Shown: positions 1 through 7,458 of the stretch, piece by piece
How positions within the stretch are numbered: the first letter of the stretch is position 1
Layout of the letters: each line of letters starts with the position of its first letter
Assembly (NCBI GenBank): GCA_002425415.1
Contig: DIMG01000031.1
Location: forward strand, 16,670-80,669
DNA length: 64,000 nt
Source: Micavibrio sp. UBA5572
GTDB lineage: Bacteria > Pseudomonadota > Alphaproteobacteria > Micavibrionales > Micavibrionaceae
Reading direction: 5' to 3'
Position numbers and translations under genes: made by a program
The notes under the pieces: generated by a model
Database searches by the model: none
What the model was told of the DNA's origin: nothing
What the model saw: only the letters and a program-made list of their open reading frames with translations

Positions 1-500
1 TTTGTCGCCCTGCGGTTGAAGCCGGAGAAAAACTCGGCTTCCTTCCTGGCGATATGCGCGAAAAAATTGATCCTTACCTGCGACCAATTTACGATTCCCT
101 GAATGATTTTCTCGGAGGGGAACGTGTTGAAAAAATGCTGGAACGTGGCGAAATTGAAATTGCCCCCCTGGCCTTTATGCGTGGACGCACTCTCAGTCAT
201 GCCTATGTCGTTCTTGATGAGGCACAAAACACAACATCAACCCAAATGAAAATGTTTTTGAGCCGAATGGGTGAAAATTCACGCATGGTTGTCACCGGAG
301 ACCCAAGCCAAACCGATTTGACCGATGCCCAAGTTTCGGGATTAAAAGAATCAATGGATATTCTGAGTAATATCAATGAAATCGCGTTCATAAGATTCGA
401 AAATGCCGATGTCGTCCGGCATAAACTTGTTGGAAAAATTCTTAATGCCTATGATGCCAAATCAACGTCCAAGTTCCCCCATAAAAATGCCAAACGTTGA
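1..500 (+). CDS. phoH: PhoH family protein (5' truncated)
   Basis: PhoH-like cytoplasmic ATPase with a P-loop NTPase fold, linked to RNA metabolism and ribosome-associated functions. The reading frame is open from base 3, so the gene starts before the window and only the last 165 residues are visible. The upstream residues read RPAVEAGEKLGFLPGD, typical of PhoH just after the Walker A region, and the Walker B-like stretch AYVVLDEAQN is present, followed by a conserved TGDPSQ motif. It overlaps the start of ybeY, with corC and lnt beyond, the standard alphaproteobacterial phoH-ybeY-corC-lnt order. The Walker A motif lies outside the window. Confidence 0.93.
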   Translation, partial: CRPAVEAGEKLGFLPGDMREKIDPYLRPIYDSLNDFLGGERVEKMLERGEIEIAPLAFMRGRTLSHAYVVLDEAQNTTSTQMKMFLSRMGENSRMVVTGDPSQTDLTDAQVSGLKESMDILSNINEIAFIRFENADVVRHKLVGKILNAYDAKSTSKFPHKNAKR

Positions 501-972
501 TTTGATTTTTGACTCTCCATTATGGGGAAAATCAAAATTGGGGTGCAGAACACTGGTTCCCTCCCTGATTGATCTGGCGTGGAACAATGTACCCAAACGC
601 CCCAAAGACATTGAACCTGAAATCTGCGTTACCTTATCGGATGATCCGTCTCTTCGCATTCTTAACCGCAATCACCGTCAAAAAAACAAACCGACCAATG
701 TTCTTTCTTTTCCCGATTGGGAGTCGATGGACGATATGCCTTCCGGTATCGGGGATATTCCCATTGGAGACATTGTCGTGGCATTTGAAACCGTCAAACG
801 GGAAGCTTTAGAGCAAAACAAGCCTTTTAAAGACCACTTTTCCCATATTATCATTCATGGTTTTCTTCATTTATTGGGGTATGACCATATTTTTGATGCC
901 CAAGCCGAGGAAATGGAGGCTCTTGAGGTCAAAATCCTTAAAAAACTGGACATCCCCAACCCTTATATTTAA
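487..972 (+). CDS. ybeY: Endoribonuclease YbeY
   Basis: Zinc-dependent endoribonuclease needed for 16S rRNA 3' end maturation and ribosome quality control. The diagnostic metal-binding motif HGFLHLLGYDH, with three His ligands, lies near residues 122-132. I chose the ATG at 487 (161 aa, normal YbeY length), which overlaps the phoH end by 14 bp. An in-frame ATG at 403 would add 28 residues lying entirely over phoH coding sequence and not resembling a YbeY N-terminus. No strong ribosome binding site is visible, which fits translational coupling to phoH. Confidence 0.93.
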   Translation: MPNVDLIFDSPLWGKSKLGCRTLVPSLIDLAWNNVPKRPKDIEPEICVTLSDDPSLRILNRNHRQKNKPTNVLSFPDWESMDDMPSGIGDIPIGDIVVAFETVKREALEQNKPFKDHFSHIIIHGFLHLLGYDHIFDAQAEEMEALEVKILKKLDIPNPYI

Positions 973-992
973 TAAAGTGATTGTAATAGAAA

Positions 993-1952
993 GTGTTTGA
1001 AGACATGCCTGATACTGATAAAGAACCGTCATCCTCGATAATCCAGACTTCGCAGGGGAAACCTGCGGAGTCGCCTAACCATCATGGCGGGGTTGTTGTC
1101 TGGCTTAAAAACCTGATTAAAGCAAAACCGGAAAGCGATGAGTCCTTACGCGAAGTTTTGGAAGACTACATCGAAGAAATGTCTTCCCATTCCGATAATC
1201 AAGAAAGTTCTGTTTCCCATGAACTAAAACTTCTCAGCAATATTCTGGAACTGCGCGATATGACGGCGGAAGACGTTATGATTCCAAGAGTTGATATTGT
1301 TGCTGTTGATATTTCCATCCCGCCTGACGAATTTCTGGATATTCTTTCAAAGAAACAACATAACCGTATTCCTGTTTATCGGGATACTCTGGATGATATT
1401 ATTGGAGTCGTGTATATCAAGGACGTTTTTGAGTCCCTGATTGCAAAGAAAGATATTGAAATCAAATCTTTGGTTCGGGAGGCTCCAGTTATCTCTCCTG
1501 CTATGCCGGTTTTTGATCTTTTGATGATGATGCGCCAAACCAGACAGCAAATGGTTTTTGTTGTTGACGAGTATGGCGGAATTGACGGGTTAATTACTAT
1601 TGGCGATGTTGTCGGCAGCATCATCGGTGAAGTTCAGGATGAATTCGACAAAACCATTATTCCCGAAATTGTTGCGGCAAAAGATGGCAGTTTTATAGTT
1701 GATGCCCGTATCGAAATTTCTGATTTTGAAGAAAAATTCGGTCAAATCCTTTCTGCAGAAGAACGTGATATGGCGGATACGCTCGGCGGATTTATTTTTA
1801 CTTTGTCGGGGCGTGTGCCTGCTCGGGGAGAAGTAATCGCACATGAAGAAACAGGATTTGTTTTTGAAATTATGGAGGCTGATCCCCGTCGTGTAACCCG
1901 CATCCGTGTTCGCCGACCTGCTCCGGCGGATCAAGAAACCAAGCAAGAATAA
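993..1952 (+). CDS. corC: CBS-domain protein CorC/HlyC family
   Basis: Cytoplasmic protein of the CorC/HlyC (TlyC-like) family with two CBS repeats and a C-terminal CorC_HlyC domain, associated with Mg2+/Co2+ homeostasis. The start of the CBS pair reads RDMTAEDVMIPRVDI (about residues 91-105) and the end of the second CBS reads GGIDGLITIGDVVG. There is no N-terminal DUF21 membrane domain, so this is the soluble CorC type. Start is GTG at 993 or ATG at 1005, four codons later; neither has a strong Shine-Dalgarno. Its TAA stop overlaps the lnt ATG by one base, so the two are translationally coupled. Confidence 0.88.
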   Translation: MFEDMPDTDKEPSSSIIQTSQGKPAESPNHHGGVVVWLKNLIKAKPESDESLREVLEDYIEEMSSHSDNQESSVSHELKLLSNILELRDMTAEDVMIPRVDIVAVDISIPPDEFLDILSKKQHNRIPVYRDTLDDIIGVVYIKDVFESLIAKKDIEIKSLVREAPVISPAMPVFDLLMMMRQTRQQMVFVVDEYGGIDGLITIGDVVGSIIGEVQDEFDKTIIPEIVAAKDGSFIVDARIEISDFEEKFGQILSAEERDMADTLGGFIFTLSGRVPARGEVIAHEETGFVFEIMEADPRRVTRIRVRRPAPADQETKQE

Positions 1953-3454
1953 TGTTTTCGTTCAAGCATAAGTTTTTACCGACATCGACCTTTGGTCGAT
2001 TTTCGTTCTGCTTCTTGTTGGGATGCATTGGCGGAGGCGCGATGGGTCCCCTTTATTTGTGGTATAATCTTCTCATTGGCTTGTCTTTTTTCTGGATTCT
2101 TCTGACAGAATTTTCCAAACAATCAAAATGGAAATCGGCGTTTGCCGGATGGCTGTTCGGGTTCGGCTATTTTATTTATAGCCTCTATTGGATTGGCAAT
2201 GCGCTCTTGGTGGATGGCAACCCCTATCTATGGGCGTATCCTTTGGCTGTATGCGGTCTTCCTGCTTTACTTGCGCTCTTTCCTGCTGTGGCAGCGGGGC
2301 TGGCTCGGATTATTCGTCCAGGGCGCGATTTTTGGGCTTATATCGTATTTCTGGCCTGCTTTATGGTCATCGAATATGTACGCGGCTATATTTTTAGCGG
2401 CTTTCCATGGAATCTTTATGGTATGGCATGGACGGGGCATTTGCCTATGCTCCAGATTCTTTCGGTCGGCGGAATTTATTTTCTGTCCTTTTTGACGATC
2501 TTTATGTTTTCTGCTCCTGCTTTTGCCTTTAAAGGAACAGCCCCTCGATTTGCCCGTATCGGTGTTTTGTGTTTGGCAATCGGCATTGGAATTTCCCTTT
2601 ATGCTTTTGGTATTCAACGATTAGCCAAGCATCAAACAGAATACCGCGACGATGTGGTTATCCAGATTGTCCAACCCAATATTCCGCAAGAGAAAAAATG
2701 GGACGGGTCGTTAATGTGGGATAATTTTCGTTCCCTGATTAACATGATTCATCGGGACGGGTCGTTAAAAGGCAAAGGCGAACATCCGGCGCGTGTTCTT
2801 GTTCTTCCTGAATCGGCCATGACTTATCACCATCTGAATGAGAAAGCCGCCCTTGATGCTTTACGGGGGGCTTCGGGGCATTTCTCCGAAACAACCTACA
2901 TTCTGACAGGGGCTCTGTTAAAAGATCAGGCGGGGTATCATAACAGCCTGATAGCCCTTAACCAGCAAGCCGAGCGCGTCTATAGTTTTGATAAATTCCA
3001 TCTGGTTCCGTTTGGCGAATATATTCCGTTCCAGAAATACATTCCGTTTGGCCCTGTGGTCAATTTTTCCGGATTTGTTCAAGGGGCGGGCCCTCAAACA
3101 GCGCAGCTTGATGGCGTGCCTCCTTTTAGTCCTCTGGTCTGCTATGAAGTTATCTTCCCCGGGGAGGTCACATCGGATAACCCCGTTCGTCCCGAATGGA
3201 TTGTGAATGTAACCAATGATGCATGGTATGGTCTTTCACCCGGGCCATTCCAGCATATGGCTCATGCGATCTATCGCTCCATCGAGGAAGGCCTTCCGGT
3301 TGTCCGGTCAGCCAATACCGGAATATCCACGATCATTGACCCCTATGGCCGCGTATTGACCGTTATTCCATTGAACAGCACCTATACGGATGAGCTTTAT
3401 CTGCCCAAACCTGCCATGAGCCGCCCGATCTATTCAAAGTTCAAGAATTTCTAG
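1952..3454 (+). CDS. lnt: Apolipoprotein N-acyltransferase
   Basis: Inner-membrane enzyme that adds the third acyl chain to the N-terminal cysteine of lipoproteins, the last step of lipoprotein maturation before Lol sorting. The N-terminal half (about residues 1-220) has multiple hydrophobic segments; the C-terminal half is a carbon-nitrogen hydrolase domain. The Glu-Lys-Cys triad is visible in LPESAM, DKFHLVPFGEYIP and SPLVCYEVIFPGE. At 500 aa it has the usual length. It is the last gene of the phoH-ybeY-corC-lnt run; a convergent tRNA follows. metK, often downstream of lnt in alphaproteobacteria, is not here. Confidence 0.95.
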   Translation: MFSFKHKFLPTSTFGRFSFCFLLGCIGGGAMGPLYLWYNLLIGLSFFWILLTEFSKQSKWKSAFAGWLFGFGYFIYSLYWIGNALLVDGNPYLWAYPLAVCGLPALLALFPAVAAGLARIIRPGRDFWAYIVFLACFMVIEYVRGYIFSGFPWNLYGMAWTGHLPMLQILSVGGIYFLSFLTIFMFSAPAFAFKGTAPRFARIGVLCLAIGIGISLYAFGIQRLAKHQTEYRDDVVIQIVQPNIPQEKKWDGSLMWDNFRSLINMIHRDGSLKGKGEHPARVLVLPESAMTYHHLNEKAALDALRGASGHFSETTYILTGALLKDQAGYHNSLIALNQQAERVYSFDKFHLVPFGEYIPFQKYIPFGPVVNFSGFVQGAGPQTAQLDGVPPFSPLVCYEVIFPGEVTSDNPVRPEWIVNVTNDAWYGLSPGPFQHMAHAIYRSIEEGLPVVRSANTGISTIIDPYGRVLTVIPLNSTYTDELYLPKPAMSRPIYSKFKNF

Positions 3455-3465
3455 GGAATTTAAAA

Positions 3466-3540
3466 TGGTGCGCGCTGAGAGGATTGAACTCCCGACCCAC
3501 TCGGTGTAAACGAGTTGCTCTACCGCTGAGCTAAGCGCGC
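3466..3540 (-). tRNA. tRNA-Val (anticodon TAC)
   Basis: Reading the minus strand gives a complete cloverleaf. The 7-bp acceptor is GCGCGCT paired with AGCGCGC, T8-A9 is followed by a D-arm GCTC/GAGC, and the anticodon stem ACTCG/CGAGT encloses TTTACAC (anticodon TAC, Val). The T-loop is TTCAATC. Discriminator A and an encoded CCA complete the 3' end. It lies convergent to lnt and upstream of nothing else on its strand. Confidence 0.97.
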
Positions 3541-3594
3541 TCCAGAGACGAGTTTTTTACCTATCTTTCGCAGGAATAGCAAGAGGAAAAATAT

Positions 3595-3630
3595 AAAAAA
3601 ACAGCCCGAGATCATTTCTATCGGGCTGTT
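3595..3630 (-). terminator. Rho-independent terminator of hup
   Basis: Perfect 10-bp inverted repeat: AACAGCCCGA at 3600-3609 pairs with TCGGGCTGTT at 3621-3630, with an 11-nt loop. Read on the minus strand the stem is followed directly by a run of six T. It lies 24 bp downstream of the hup stop codon. Confidence 0.9.
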
Positions 3631-3653
3631 TGTATTCTTGATTGTCAAGACGA

Positions 3654-3932
3654 TTAACGGTTGTTAACGGTGTCTTTAAGCTCTTTACCAGCTTTGAATT
3701 TAGGCTGTTTGGAAGCAGGAATTTTGATCGCTTCGCCGGTACGTGGGTTGCGACCTGTAGATGCAGCGCGTTTTGCTACTGAGAATGTACCAAAACCTAC
3801 CAAACGAACTTCGTCTCCTTTTTTCAGTGCTTTAGAAATGCACTCGATGATGGCTTCGATCGCTTCTTGAGAAGCAGCTTTGGTCATTTCGGTTTTTTTA
3901 GCTACGGCTTCAACCAATTCAGATTTGTTCAT
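3654..3932 (-). CDS. hup: DNA-binding protein HU
   Basis: Histone-like nucleoid protein that bends and compacts DNA as a dimer. The 92-residue product begins MNKSELVEAVAKKT and carries the DNA-binding arm signature GRNPRTGEAIKIPA near residues 60-73. Start chosen at 3932 because GAGGGG lies just upstream at good spacing; the open frame extends a further 17 codons without resembling HU. It follows lon on the same strand, the usual lon-hup order, and ends in a strong terminator. Confidence 0.96.
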   Translation of the reverse strand: MNKSELVEAVAKKTEMTKAASQEAIEAIIECISKALKKGDEVRLVGFGTFSVAKRAASTGRNPRTGEAIKIPASKQPKFKAGKELKDTVNNR

Positions 3933-3990
3933 AGTAACCCCTCGGGTTCGAAAGTTGAGTTTAAAAAAGAGTCTACTTACCACCTAAGTC

Positions 3991-4005
3991 CCTTGATTCT
4001 CAAGG
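3991..4005 (-). promoter_or_regulatory. Short inverted repeat between lon and hup
   Basis: CCTTGA and TCAAGG separated by three bases form a 15-bp inverted repeat about 60 bp upstream of the hup start and 50 bp downstream of the lon stop. On the minus strand it contains TTGAGA, a possible -35 element for hup, so it may be an operator or part of the promoter. There is no T-tract, so it is not a terminator. Confidence 0.25.
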
Positions 4006-4054
4006 AGTGTCTGCGATTCGTAGAATCAATTTTTATGCCTTTTTAGAAAAAATC

Positions 4055-6487
4055 TCAATGACGAATTACCTCTTCACCCTGATTTTCTGCGGTTTTTGGG
4101 GATATTTTTTCAATTTTCCCACTTTTTTGGTCATTTTCGTCAGAAATAATGGGTTCCGGCATGGTCATCAGAGCGTGAGACAACACTTCTTCAATAGTTC
4201 CAACGGGCACTATTTCCAATCCTTTTTTGACATTTTGCGGAATTTCCTCAAGGTCTTTGGCATTATCTTTGGGGATCAGAACCTTGGTAATTCCTCCGCG
4301 CAACGCCGCCAATAACTTTTCTTTGAGGCCGCCAATTTCGGTGACATAGCCACGCAAATTCACTTCCCCTGTCATCGCAATGTCACGGCGGACTTCGATT
4401 CCTGTCAAAGCCGATACGATAGCAGTCACCATCGCGGCACCAGCAGAAGGCCCGTCTTTCGGCGTTGCCCCTTCAGGAACGTGAACGTGAATATTCATTT
4501 CTTTCAGGCGGTCGTAACAAATGCCCAATTGAGCCGAGCGGGATTTAATCAGCATTTCGGCAACGATGATTGATTCCTTCATTACTTCTTTCAGGTTACC
4601 GGTCGTGGATAGTTTTCCATCTTTACCCGGTGTTGTGACGGCTTCGATTGAGAGCAAGTCTCCGCCGACTTCGGTATAAGCCAATCCATTCACAACGCCA
4701 ATCCGATTGCTCACTTCAACTTCACCAAAGCTATAACGGCGAATCCCTGCAAATTTTCCAAGATTTTTTGGAGTAATCGACAAAGCCGTCCGTTTCTTTT
4801 GCAAAATTTCTTTTGTGGCTTTGCGACATAAATTTGCAAGCTCACGTTCCAGATTCCGAACACCCGCTTCCCGCGTGTAATAACGGATCAAGTCACGCAA
4901 GGCGGCATCACTGATCGCAAATTCACCACGTTTTAATCCGGCATTCTTCAATTGCTTTTTCAGCAAATGTTGTTTGATGATTTGAAGCTTCTCATCTTCG
5001 GTGTAACCCGAAATACGAATGATCTCCATTCTGTCCAATAATGGGCGCGGCATATTCAATGAGTTTGCCGTACAAATAAACATAACATCCGACAAATCAT
5101 AATCTGTTTCAAGATAATGGTCGTTAAATGTCCCATTTTGTTCGGGATCAAGCACTTCAAGCAAGGCTGAACTCGGGTCGCCACGCCAATCAGAAGCCAA
5201 TTTGTCAATTTCGTCCAACAAGAAAAGCGGGTTGGATGTTTTGGCTTTCTTCATGCCTTGGATAATTTTCCCCGGCATTGCTCCGATATAAGTGCGGCGG
5301 TGTCCACGAATTTCGCTTTCATCACGCACGCCCCCCAAAGAGATGCGTACAAAATTACGGTTGGTTGCTTTGGCAATCGATTGTCCCAATGACGTTTTAC
5401 CAACACCAGGAGGACCTACCAAGCACAAGATCGGGCCTTTGAGTTTATTGGCACGTTGTTGAACGGCCAGATATTCCAAGATACGATCTTTAACTTTTTC
5501 CAAAGAGTAATGATCTGTATTCAAAACTTTTTCAGCGATATTGATATCTTTTTTGACCTTGGTTGTTTTTTTCCACGGCACAGCCAGCAACCAATCCAGA
5601 TAGTTGCGCACAACGGTTGCTTCAGCCGACATCGGCGACATCATTTTTAATTTTTTTAATTCACCCAAAGCTTTTTCTTTGGCTTCTTTCGAGAATTTGG
5701 TTTGGTTAATACGCTTTTCCAGCTCTTCCAATTCGCCGGAACCACCCTCGCCGTCTCCAAGCTCTTTCTGGATCGCTTTCATTTGTTCGTTCAAATAATA
5801 TTCGCGCTGTGTTTTTTCCATCTGACGTTTGACGCGACCACGAATGCGCTTTTCAACCTGCAACACGCCGATCTCGCCTTCCATCAGTGAGAAAATTTGT
5901 TCCAATTGTCCTGATACTTTTTTAACCTCGAGAAGTTTTTGTTTCTCTTCAATTTTAAGAGTCAAGTGAGAGGCAATGGTATCTGCCAATTTTGAAGGCT
6001 CTTCAATCTGCCCGATAGAAACGATAACTTCCGGTGGGATCTTTTTGTTCAGCTTGACGTATTCTTCAAACTGGGTCACAACCGCACGCGCCAAAGATTC
6101 AAGTTCTGTCGAAGCGATTGCTTCTTCTTCAAATGGAACGGCTTCGACTTCCAAAAACGGATCTGTTTCCGTGAATTTTGAAACACGGGCGCGATGCTCC
6201 CCTTCCACCAGAACTTTGACTGTTCCATCTGGTAGTTTCAACAGCTGTAAAATCGTTCCAATGGTTCCGATTTCATACAAATCATCCGGCGATGGATCAT
6301 CGACCGAAGGTGATTTTTGGGTCAAAAGTAAAATCTGCTTTCCGGCATCCATCACTTTTTCAAGAGCAGCCACAGATTTTTCCCGACCAACGAAAAGCGG
6401 AACGATCATGTGCGGAAACACAACGATGTCACGAAGGGGCAAAACCGGACAATTTTGGGGTGTGTCTGTAAGTTTAAAACCGAGCAT
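4055..6487 (-). CDS. lon: ATP-dependent protease Lon
   Basis: Cytoplasmic AAA+ serine protease degrading misfolded and regulatory proteins. At 810 aa it is a full-length LonA: an N-terminal substrate-binding domain starting PVLPLRDIVVFPHM, an AAA+ module with Walker A GPPGVGKT near residue 360, and a C-terminal protease domain with the catalytic serine in KDGPSAGAA near residue 680. The C-terminus carries an extra charged tail (about 20 residues). GAGG lies upstream of the ATG. Its neighbours are hup downstream and clpP upstream; clpX, normally between clpP and lon, is missing. Confidence 0.97.
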   Translation of the reverse strand: MLGFKLTDTPQNCPVLPLRDIVVFPHMIVPLFVGREKSVAALEKVMDAGKQILLLTQKSPSVDDPSPDDLYEIGTIGTILQLLKLPDGTVKVLVEGEHRARVSKFTETDPFLEVEAVPFEEEAIASTELESLARAVVTQFEEYVKLNKKIPPEVIVSIGQIEEPSKLADTIASHLTLKIEEKQKLLEVKKVSGQLEQIFSLMEGEIGVLQVEKRIRGRVKRQMEKTQREYYLNEQMKAIQKELGDGEGGSGELEELEKRINQTKFSKEAKEKALGELKKLKMMSPMSAEATVVRNYLDWLLAVPWKKTTKVKKDINIAEKVLNTDHYSLEKVKDRILEYLAVQQRANKLKGPILCLVGPPGVGKTSLGQSIAKATNRNFVRISLGGVRDESEIRGHRRTYIGAMPGKIIQGMKKAKTSNPLFLLDEIDKLASDWRGDPSSALLEVLDPEQNGTFNDHYLETDYDLSDVMFICTANSLNMPRPLLDRMEIIRISGYTEDEKLQIIKQHLLKKQLKNAGLKRGEFAISDAALRDLIRYYTREAGVRNLERELANLCRKATKEILQKKRTALSITPKNLGKFAGIRRYSFGEVEVSNRIGVVNGLAYTEVGGDLLSIEAVTTPGKDGKLSTTGNLKEVMKESIIVAEMLIKSRSAQLGICYDRLKEMNIHVHVPEGATPKDGPSAGAAMVTAIVSALTGIEVRRDIAMTGEVNLRGYVTEIGGLKEKLLAALRGGITKVLIPKDNAKDLEEIPQNVKKGLEIVPVGTIEEVLSHALMTMPEPIISDENDQKSGKIEKISPKTAENQGEEVIRH

Positions 6488-6533
6488 AAGAAACCTCTAA
6501 AAGTTTATATTCCTTGAGCATAATGTCTGCTTC

Positions 6534-6547
6534 TAACCAATTGGTTA
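6534..6547 (-). promoter_or_regulatory. 14-bp perfect palindrome upstream of lon
   Basis: TAACCAATTGGTTA is a perfect palindrome centred about 53 bp upstream of the lon start. It lies next to a CTTG at 6563-6566 (minus strand) that could be the -35 of a heat-shock-type promoter. A dimeric regulator binding site is a reasonable reading, but no specific regulator can be named. Confidence 0.35.
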
Positions 6548-6571
6548 AGAACGGATCAAAAACAAGGGTAA

Positions 6572-6603
6572 AAATGGCCAGATCGAACACAATCCAGCCA
6601 TTT
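6572..6603 (-). terminator. Terminator downstream of clpP
   Basis: AAATGGC at 6572-6578 pairs with GCCATTT at 6597-6603, and an inner GAT/ATC extends the stem past a two-base mismatch. On the minus strand the hairpin ends in a run of T. It lies about 45 bp after the clpP stop and separates clpP from lon transcription. Confidence 0.65.
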
Positions 6604-6647
6604 ATGTCTTTTTTTGGAGCAAAAAGATAGGGTTTTTGCCTGAAAAA

Positions 6648-7295
6648 CTATACTTTTGTTTCTGCAGGACGAACATCGTCGCGGGATGTCACCACATGGT
6701 CAACCAAGCCCAAGTCTTTGGCTTCGTTAGCAGACAGCCATTTATCACGATCCATGAGCTCTTCCAGAACTTTGTATTTCTGGCCTGTATGAGTGACATA
6801 GGCTTCGGTTAAGATTTTCTTCAAGCGAATGATCTCTTGAGCCTGAATTTCAATATCCGATGCCATCCCTTGAGCTCCACCAGAAGGTTGGTGGATCATG
6901 ATACGGGAATTTGGTAAGCAGAACCTTTTTTCCTTGGCCCCTGCCATCAACAAGAATGATCCCATTGAGCAAGCCTGACCAATACAGACAGTCGCGACAT
7001 CAGGCTTGATATATTGCATGGTGTCATACATTGCGAGTCCTGAGCTGACAACACCTCCCGGTGAGTTGATGTAGAAATAAATATCCTTTTTAGGATTTTC
7101 CGATTCAAGAAACAGCAGCTGCGCACAAATCAATGACGATACGTTATCGTTTACGCCACCGACCAGAAAGATAATACGCTCTTTCAAAAGGCGGGAGTAA
7201 ATATCAAACGCGCGTTCACCGCGGCTAGTCTGCTCGATCACAGTCGGAACGAGGTAATTGTTATAAACGTCAATCGGGTCGCGGTCTTTAATCAT
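6648..7295 (-). CDS. clpP: ATP-dependent Clp protease proteolytic subunit
   Basis: Self-compartmentalising serine peptidase that works with a Clp ATPase. At 215 aa it is normal length. The catalytic triad is Ser110 (in ACSMGS), His135 (in IMIHQPSGG) and Asp183 (in MDRDKW). AAAGG precedes the ATG. It lies between tig and lon, but its usual partner gene clpX is not next to it and not elsewhere in this window, so the ATPase partner must be encoded elsewhere (clpX and/or clpA). Confidence 0.97.
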   Translation of the reverse strand: MIKDRDPIDVYNNYLVPTVIEQTSRGERAFDIYSRLLKERIIFLVGGVNDNVSSLICAQLLFLESENPKKDIYFYINSPGGVVSSGLAMYDTMQYIKPDVATVCIGQACSMGSFLLMAGAKEKRFCLPNSRIMIHQPSGGAQGMASDIEIQAQEIIRLKKILTEAYVTHTGQKYKVLEELMDRDKWLSANEAKDLGLVDHVVTSRDDVRPAETKV

Positions 7296-7339
7296 AATAG
7301 CCTTTTGGAATTGCGAATCATTGGGTGGGTTTAATAGAA

Positions 7340-7376
7340 CTTGGAAACATTAGCCCGTGAACGGCGATGTTTCAAG
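7340..7376 (-). promoter_or_regulatory. Hairpin with heat-shock-like CTTGAAAC box upstream of clpP
   Basis: CTTGGAAACAT (7340-7350) and ATGTTTCAAG (7367-7376) form an imperfect hairpin, with GCC/GGC continuing the stem inside. On the minus strand the same sequence starts CTTGAAAC and has CTAATGT 19 bp after CTTG, resembling an alphaproteobacterial sigma-32 promoter (CTTG, 17-18 bp, CTATAT-like). It sits 45-80 bp before the clpP start, a known heat-shock gene. Promoter, leader structure or both are possible. Confidence 0.35.
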
Positions 7377-7405
7377 GCCTGACTTTTGAAAACTTCATTA
7401 ACATA

Positions 7406-7429
7406 AACCCCCAATTTGCATCGGGGGTT
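7406..7429 (-). terminator. Terminator-like hairpin downstream of tig
   Basis: AACCCCC at 7406-7412 pairs with GGGGGTT at 7423-7429 with a 10-nt loop. It lies 30 bp after the tig stop codon. The tail on the minus strand (TATGTTAATG) is only weakly T-rich, so termination may be partial, allowing some read-through into clpP. Confidence 0.55.
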
Positions 7430-7458
7430 CAATTGTTCTTGTTTATCCACCTTAGCGG

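Noticed and set aside
5976..6500. 174-codon plus-strand open frame inside lon
   Set aside because: Antisense shadow of the conserved Lon N-terminal domain, without ribosome binding site or recognisable domain.
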